64,000 bases of DNA, taken from assembly GCA_037102815.1 (NCBI GenBank), contig BTPP01000001.1, positions 1,203,001 through 1,267,000 on the forward strand. The letters run 5' to 3'. The translations under genes and the position numbers were made by a program. The DNA is from Neurospora intermedia (taxonomy: Eukaryota; Ascomycota; Sordariomycetes; Sordariales; Sordariaceae). Shown here in pieces: positions 58,325 to 64,000 of the stretch. The notes below the pieces were generated by a model that was not told the origin of the DNA, made no database searches, and worked only from the letters and a program-made list of their open reading frames with translations. The stretch's first letter is position 1; the number at the start of each line of letters is the position of its first letter.

Positions 58325-61145
58325 CTAGAGAACAGCTGTGCAGGCCTGGGTCAATGGGATGTTGACATCCACGCTCTTCTTCCCCAGGGCGCCGACGACG
58401 GTGATGTTGGTGATCTTCACATCCGTTTTGAATCCAAAGTCGCCATTGATAGTCAGAACACCCAAGGCATACTTAAACTTGATGTTCGCCACACCCTGTT
58501 GCTCCAAGCTGACTCCATCATCAAGGTAAAGCTCACCCTCGGCAGTAAGGTCTTCCCCGACCGCGATGATGAGCTCAAAGTCCTGCTTGCGAAGTTCGGT
58601 GGTGGTCATGGCAGACTTGGCCCTAAGAGGAACGATGACGCCACCGCGGAGGTAGAGCGGGATGTCAGTCAAGCTTTGATTATTGACAGTGACGGCCCTG
58701 CCCTGGCCATGGACAACGTCAAAGGTGTACCAATCGTAAAAGATATCGTTAGGAAGGTAGACATCAACGCTGGTCGAGTTCTCCTCAGTGACGGGGGCTA
58801 CAAGGAGACCGGGACCGTAGAAGTACTGATGCTGGAGGCCAAAGGTGTTCGCGTCATTGGGATAGAGGTAGAACATTGGGTTTATCATGGGGGTACCATC
58901 AACGGACTGCTTGTATTGGGCAGTGTAGATGTAATCAAGCAGGCGATAGCGGATATCGATGGCCTTGCGGGCGGCCTCAGCCACGATCTCCCAACGGTAA
59001 AACTCCTGGCTGATGGAAGGTAGGTACTCGTTGTGGTTACGGTAGAAGGGGGAGAAGGCACCCAGCATGGCCCAACGAGCGCAGAGCGACTCGGTTGTGT
59101 TCCCGCCGAATCCGCAGACATCAGCGCCCACCATGGGGATCTGGTAGATGGAAGCAAACGCCATCATTCCGTAAATGCTCTCACGGTAGTGTTGCCAGTC
59201 CGCAATGTTGTCACCGAGCCACTTGCCAACCGAGTGGCCAGCGCCAGCAAAAGTGGAGCGGGTGATGATGAAGGGGCGGAGGCCAGGGCGGCGAGCAAGC
59301 ATAGCCCCGCGGGACTGGATCGACATCATGGTGCCGTAAAGGTTGTGAACATCATATTCAGCCAGGCCATTCTGGTGGATGGTATCGGTGTTCACAGTCT
59401 TATTGGAAAGTCCACCCTTGTCGGCGTTCCATGAATCCATGTAAGCAGCCTTGTTGTGAATTGAATACTTAGGGAAGAGGAGGTCACGGCCAGGGAGACC
59501 AAGCTGCTTGCCGGCGGTAATGGTAGCTTCCACAGTCTCCTCGCGCTTGGCAATAAGAATGTCACTCTTGGCAGGAGCCTCAATGGTTAAGTCTTTCTTC
59601 TCCTTGCATTCAGTTCCCTCGGGCTGGAAGACGCAAGGCCACCCAGGGAGTTCCCGGGGAGGTGTCCTTACGGCAGGAGGCTCAGGCGGGTAGCCGATGG
59701 CGGATTTCTCGGGGTCATTGCAAGGGAAGAAGCAAGGAAAGTTGGAGGGCTCGTTCATGTCAATCCAGAGACCATCAATGTTGATACCGGAGCTCGCAGA
59801 GAAGAATTCAGTGAACTGGCTGTCCCAGTACCTGGATATGTTGGCCGAGAACCAGTCGGGGAAGACTGAGACACCGGGCCACACGACACCTTTGTAGATG
59901 GAGCTATCATTACGCTTGAGGAAGACGTTTTCTTCAATGCCTTTCGTCAAAGCGGGGTTTTCAGGCCCCTCTGCCGCCGACACGGCAGGGTCGACCATGA
60001 CAATATACTTCTGGTCGTTCTCGTGAAGGTGGCCGATCAACTGCCTCATTGTCGAGAGGGGGAAACGCTGAGGATCCAGAGTAAAGACCCTTCTGCGGTC
60101 CATGTAGTCGATATCGGTCCACATAGTTTCAAGCGGGATGCTGGCCTTGCTGTAATTATAGACCACCTCAGCAACCTCGAAGGCATCCTGGTAGCCGTAA
60201 CGGCACTGGTGTAAGCCGAAGCCCCAGTATGGCATCATGGCAGGGAGCTTGGTGATCTCGGCATATTGCTTAGCAACCTCGATCGGGCTAGGGCCAGCAA
60301 CGAAGTAGAAGTCAACGACACCCCCAAGGGAGTTGTACTCGAGGTATTGACCGGAGCGGCTATCCTTGTCAATGACGACGTCCATACCATTGGAGTTGAG
60401 GAACAAGACACCGTGGCTGCCACTCTTGCGGTGCTCGTAGTAGACCGGGTGATTGCCGTAAAGGTTCGCTCCGTTGGGGGTAGAGTAGGCATCCTGAGAC
60501 CAGAAAGTCCGGATGTAGTTGGTGGTGTTGAGGCGGAAAGAGTCCGAGTGCTCACCAAGACCGTAGAGGTTTGGGTTGTTGGGCAGCTTAGTACGAAGAC
60601 GCAGGTACTGGGACTCGAAAACCAGGGAAGCGACTGAAGTATCGAAGAGAACCTCACCAGTCTTGGCGCGAGTGACGGCGAAGGAGAAAGGGCTGGTCTT
60701 GTAGGTGAACTTCAGGGCGGACTTCTTGGAGTTCGCACCCTGGGCTGCCTGCGGGCGAGGGAAGATAGATTCAGGGATCTGATATACATCGTTCGCGGCA
60801 TCTTGGATCTTGACGTGCAGGCGGTTGTCTAACACATGAGTTTTCCTTGTTAGCGCCTCCCACCCGTTTAGTTCTTCATTTAGTTATTGTTTTAGTCAAC
60901 TCACCCGTCTCGTATGTCACCTCAAGGACGAGGTTATCCAGGTCAGTGCCGAAGGTATTGCATGCCTTTCCGGCAAGCTTGAGCTCCGCCGTCAAGCCAT
61001 TGGCGTTCGTCTTGACGTTCGTAGCCTTGTAGCCGGGACACTTGGCCAACGGGTCGTTGTTAGTGGCACGAATGGCCTGTGGAAGGGCGGCAGAGCAGAG
61101 TGAAGCCAGCAGCCCGAGGGCCGCGAGACGAGATCCCGCAAGCAT
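58325..61145 (-). CDS. Secreted GH31 alpha-glucosidase
   Basis: Two exons on the minus strand (61145-60905, 60828-58325) encode 914 residues; the 76-nt intron is GTGAGT...TAG with a GCTAAC branch site. The signal peptide [20 protein letters not shown] is followed by a Cys-containing N-terminal segment, a galactose-mutarotase-like domain ([15 protein letters not shown]) and the GH31 barrel. The signature [12 protein letters not shown] carries the nucleophile Asp (about residue 437). SVGKWLGDN carries the acid/base Asp (about 620). MWTDIDYMD is also typical. A C-terminal beta domain ([12 protein letters not shown]) follows. Length and domain order fit fungal extracellular alpha-glucosidases that release glucose from maltose and starch oligosaccharides. 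Many N-x-S/T sequons are present. Its 3' end lies 270 bp from the end of the convergent secreted-protein gene. Confidence 0.95.
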
Positions 61146-61270
61146 CCTGTAATGTCCGGCTGCTTGGTGCTTGGTGTCACAAACACACAAGAGAGAGAGA
61201 CTGCGATCCGGAAAGATTTTACTTTGAATCTCCCCCCACACAAGAACCACGGAAGGCAGCATGCTCTTAC

Positions 61271-61276
61271 TTATAC
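61271..61276 (-). promoter_or_regulatory. Probable TATA box of the alpha-glucosidase gene
   Basis: On the minus strand the sequence GGTATAAGTAAGAG lies about 125 bp upstream of the start codon, a usual distance for a fungal TATA box plus leader. I did not find a convincing paired AmyR-type site (CGG-N8-CGG/AGG) near it by eye. Confidence 0.5.
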
Positions 61277-62744
61277 CAATTCCATCTAGACCAGGCGCAT
61301 CGTCACCGAGCAGGGCGTTCTTGAGCAAGTAACACCATCACTTTCCCGACCCGGCAAATCAGGAAAGGATCGGCCAGTATGTACCGATAGTCTGGAGACC
61401 ATTGGAAGCTGCAAGTTGGGGAACCTGGGGAATCCGAGGGCAACGCAAGGAACCATTCCGGATGCCGCCTTGGAAGCCATTATAGACCTAGAGAACCTTG
61501 GATTGCCATGCCGAAGATTCTCAATCCGTACCATTTCTCCGCAGTCAATCATACGCTACTCCGTCATGGGGTTTTCGCTAGCATAAAAGCACCAACTCAC
61601 AGACCGCAGAGGTTTGTGGCGTGTCGAATCCCACGATAGATCCCGAGCCGACCTTGTGTCGGCATCATGTCGGTCTTGAAAAGGCTCTGAGCGGGCCCAT
61701 TGCTACGACCAAGCACGACCAGTTGGGAGGTGGTGAAGAAAGCATCAGTTAGGCGAAGCACTGGCGGTCAATATGTGAATATGAAGTCGGGGTAAACAAT
61801 GATCACTTGCCTTTTTCTATGTGCGTGTTGCTCTCTGGCTGGCCGGTGAGTTTGCTTTCTCCAATTTCACCAATGCCCCAGGCTTCCCCCAGTTTTGCCT
61901 TCCCCATCCCCCGCTATCTACCCCTTGCTCTTCTCCGCACATGTAGATTTTTCCGGGGAAAAAAAGGCCAAACCCCATCATGACGGTTGGGGGGTAGCAT
62001 CCCAGGTGGAACTAATGGCTGGCCCATGTTCCTCAGGAAAGGCCCGAATGTTGGATGACGGTCGGAGTTGGAGCCTGTAAGCTTGGATCTGATCGGGCTA
62101 AACTCCGACCGTAGTTGCGGGGTTTGCTAGAAAGCTGGTTGAGGTCCGGATACCGAGATTTAGATCAACAACACCAAGCCCATACGTAATCAATTCGGCA
62201 CCCAAGGATAAACTTATCCAGCCTTGTTGGAACCCAGCTCGTGGCCGCTGAAGAACATGAAAACGATATCTGAGGTTGTCGAACGGACGGTAGGCGGCTT
62301 TAATATCCCAAATCAGCAGGTGGTCAATCTCTCGCTCGGGGCACCTTTGTAACTACCCGCACATTAGTCAGTACATTCTCTTGTTGGTGAGTTTATCAAG
62401 TCAACCGATACCTGGTGTAAAGCGATTAGATTTTTTACAAGCTGCCTTTTACAGAAGCCATGTCATCTATCCCCTTGGGCTCATCACCCTTGCAGGGATA
62501 CACAAACCATACGGTCGCGGGCGAAAAACAATACCAGTCAACTTCTATTGACCTCATGCTGGAAGTTGAACTCCGCTGCAGCCTAGATGATAATAACTCC
62601 AGCAACTCTCTGATTATGCTTATACCGTACCCGTATGCGCCGCCATGCTTCTTTTTCCTGTGGCCCAATAAATGCCGTGATCCCGGAAATAACAATAATA
62701 AAACAACATAGTACGAAGTGACTTTGGTTCAAATCCTCCCACGA
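61277..62744. other. Intergenic region between the GH31 and C2H2 genes
   Basis: About 1.5 kb of normal composition serves as upstream region of the alpha-glucosidase gene and downstream region of the zinc-finger gene. Short frames exist on both strands (61286-61552 minus, 62435-62695 minus, 62460-62711 plus), but none shows a domain or conserved structure. Confidence 0.5.
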
Positions 62745-63995
62745 TCAGTCGACATCCATACCGTCCGAATCCGGCGCCGATAACGCCACGGTGATTGATG
62801 GATCCTCATCCTCTTTCTTCGTACTTTCGGCAGCAGTTGAGTTTTGATTCGCGTTTCTATCGGCGGGCATAGCTGATCCATTTTGCGGACAGAGCCTATA
62901 CGTGTCGTCCTCGATCCGTTCAATGATCCCTTCATCAAGCGCCCATTGTGCTAGCAGGGGATCCACGCCCATGCGATCAGCCTCTCCCTTCTCCATATGT
63001 CGACCAACATGTTCTGTCCACTCATCCCATGACCCGGCGCCCTCAAAAACGCTCTTACAGTCGGGTTTGGGACAAGACGATCGTTGAGGGGGTTGCCTGC
63101 GCGTTACTAGACACGATGCTTGCATCTCCTTGACATGCGCCTCCCACTCAGCGAGAAGTCCTGCCTCCGGCTTGCTACCGGGTTTCTTGAGGATCGGCGG
63201 CGCATGCATTCGTCGCAGGTGCTGCGTAAATAAATCTTTGCGGTTGAACTCATTACCTTTGCCATCGGCGCTGCTTTGAGGACATGCCGAGCACCGATAA
63301 TATTGCAGGCACAGGTGCTGAGAGGCTATGTGACGCTTCCACTCGTTCTTGGACCCGAACGTGCTTGCACACCCGGCGAAGGAGAAAGCACACGGGAACG
63401 GCCGCGTGTGAGCAGCTGCGATATGCTTGCGGAGCGAAGACGAGTCCTTGAATGGCGCATGGCTACAGTGGCTACACCGCGTCTCTTGCTTCGACACTTG
63501 TTTCTGAAGCGGCCTCCTCCCTGTTGTAATCCGTGGGCTTTCACTGGGAATCTTGCCGTTGACCCCTCCAATCTTGGCACGAGGGGTGCTATAGGGGACA
63601 CCGCCGTAGTGAATCTCATCCATAACGGCGTCATTCACTTCGAAGGAGGCATCGGGTTCTTCAGGATGCCTAACTGCAATACTATCTCCCACCCTGTTGC
63701 TTTGTGCGTGGACATCGCTCAGCATCTTCAACTGTTCTGCCGCTTCTTTCATCTCGTCGGAATCTTCTGCGTCGTCCTTGGCCTTGGGACCGGGGGTCTG
63801 AACTGGAGGGCCAGGAGTGACGGGAACAGCCCCGTTGGGTGTGGGAAGCGGGACCCGGTGCTCCTGCCGTGGTTGGTTCTCCTGTGTAAGGGAAGAGTAA
63901 TGGCTCGTGTGGTCTCGCCGGTTCAGCGACGGGCTAACTGCAGCAGCCTCTCGTGCTTCTAGCAAAATGCGGCCATCCTCGAAGTCCTTGGTCAT
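62745..63995 (-). CDS. C2H2 zinc-finger protein, possibly incomplete at the 5' end
   Basis: An uninterrupted minus-strand frame of 416 residues ends at a TGA at 62745. Four C2H2-type fingers are visible: CSHC...HIAAAH (residues 174-196), CAFSFAGC...HIASQH (202-227), CSAC...HLRRMH (235-264) and CPKPDC...HVGRHM (308-333). Before them is a disordered Pro/Ser/Gln-rich region with an acidic helix (KAKDDAEDSDEMKEAAEQL). After them is an acidic tail ending SDGMDVD. The irregular spacing of fingers 2-4 is typical of fungal C2H2 proteins; it is probably a nuclear DNA-binding protein, but no target can be inferred. The ATG at 63993-63995 is five bases from the window edge, so a longer N-terminus or upstream exon cannot be excluded. 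Confidence 0.8.
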   Translation of the reverse strand: MTKDFEDGRILLEAREAAAVSPSLNRRDHTSHYSSLTQENQPRQEHRVPLPTPNGAVPVTPGPPVQTPGPKAKDDAEDSDEMKEAAEQLKMLSDVHAQSNRVGDSIAVRHPEEPDASFEVNDAVMDEIHYGGVPYSTPRAKIGGVNGKIPSESPRITTGRRPLQKQVSKQETRCSHCSHAPFKDSSSLRKHIAAAHTRPFPCAFSFAGCASTFGSKNEWKRHIASQHLCLQYYRCSACPQSSADGKGNEFNRKDLFTQHLRRMHAPPILKKPGSKPEAGLLAEWEAHVKEMQASCLVTRRQPPQRSSCPKPDCKSVFEGAGSWDEWTEHVGRHMEKGEADRMGVDPLLAQWALDEGIIERIEDDTYRLCPQNGSAMPADRNANQNSTAAESTKKEDEDPSITVALSAPDSDGMDVD

Positions 63996-64000
63996 TGGTT

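Noticed and set aside
58499-59434. Plus-strand frames of 174 and 133 residues within the GH31 gene
   Set aside because: They are antisense shadows of a strongly coding GC-rich gene.
63276-63962. 228-residue plus-strand frame
   Set aside because: It is antisense to the C2H2 gene, which has four recognisable zinc fingers on the other strand.
51045-64000. A biosynthetic or catabolic gene cluster
   Set aside because: The genes (App1-like, GST, cupin pseudogene, secreted protein, alpha-glucosidase, zinc finger) include no backbone synthesis enzyme or shared pathway; proximity alone is not evidence.

Overview
The window looks like a chromosome segment of a filamentous ascomycete (Pezizomycotina; the single-copy proteins look like those of Sordariomycetes, but the species cannot be named from sequence alone). 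It has two parts with a sharp border near 51.05 kb. Bases 1 to about 51,040 are very AT-rich and contain no intact host gene that I can support. Transposable elements fill almost all of it, and they carry the mark of repeat-induced point mutation (RIP): Gln codons read as TAA/TAG, TpA is everywhere, and catalytic Asp codons have become Asn. Bases 51,045 to 64,000 have ordinary GC content and hold a tRNA gene, five recognisable protein genes with short GT-AG introns, and one decayed gene.

Repeat island, left to right. (1) 1-9270: two old Ty1/Copia elements in opposite orientation, with a 521-bp inverted-repeat element, a Fot1/Pogo element and several short Mutator-type MITEs inserted in them. 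(2) 9498-44459: one Mutator-like element (MULE), called E1 here, swollen from about 3 kb to 35 kb by insertions. These are MITE E2 (with a solo LTR inside), MITE E3 (holding a second Fot1 element, which holds a complete chromodomain-type Gypsy element), a second MULE with its own MITE, and two full-length Tad1-like LINEs placed head to head, the first of which holds a truncated sister LINE and a MITE. Target-site duplications (TSDs) can be read at nearly every level, so the order of insertion can be reconstructed. (3) 44468-51039: Copia gag remains, an unassigned coding remnant, a third MULE (46276-49425), a LINE 3' end and the 3' LTR of another Gypsy copy.

Two families of long-TIR Mutator elements recur. 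Family 1 has ends of the type GGGTAAACCTCCGCAC and a conserved block just inside one end only. Family 2 has ends containing TGCTCGGCG(G/C)GCAGTGTC. Both make 8-bp TSDs, and each contains short non-autonomous copies plus at least one longer copy with MULE transposase remains.

Euchromatic part. A tRNA-Trp(CCA) gene lies 86 bp beyond the last LTR. Then come an App1-type DUF2183 (phosphatidate phosphatase-like) gene (+), a glutathione S-transferase gene with a possible mitochondrial presequence (+), a cupin pseudogene (+), a small secreted protein gene (+), a secreted GH31 alpha-glucosidase gene (-) and a C2H2 zinc-finger gene (-). These genes do not form an evident pathway or cluster and look like ordinary neighbouring housekeeping or secretory genes. 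I did not find a clearly new biological system. The points most worth a second look are the reconstructable transposon nest, the head-to-head LINE pair, the one-sided conserved block in the family 1 MITEs, the LTR/tRNA border, the two-start GST and the cupin pseudogene.
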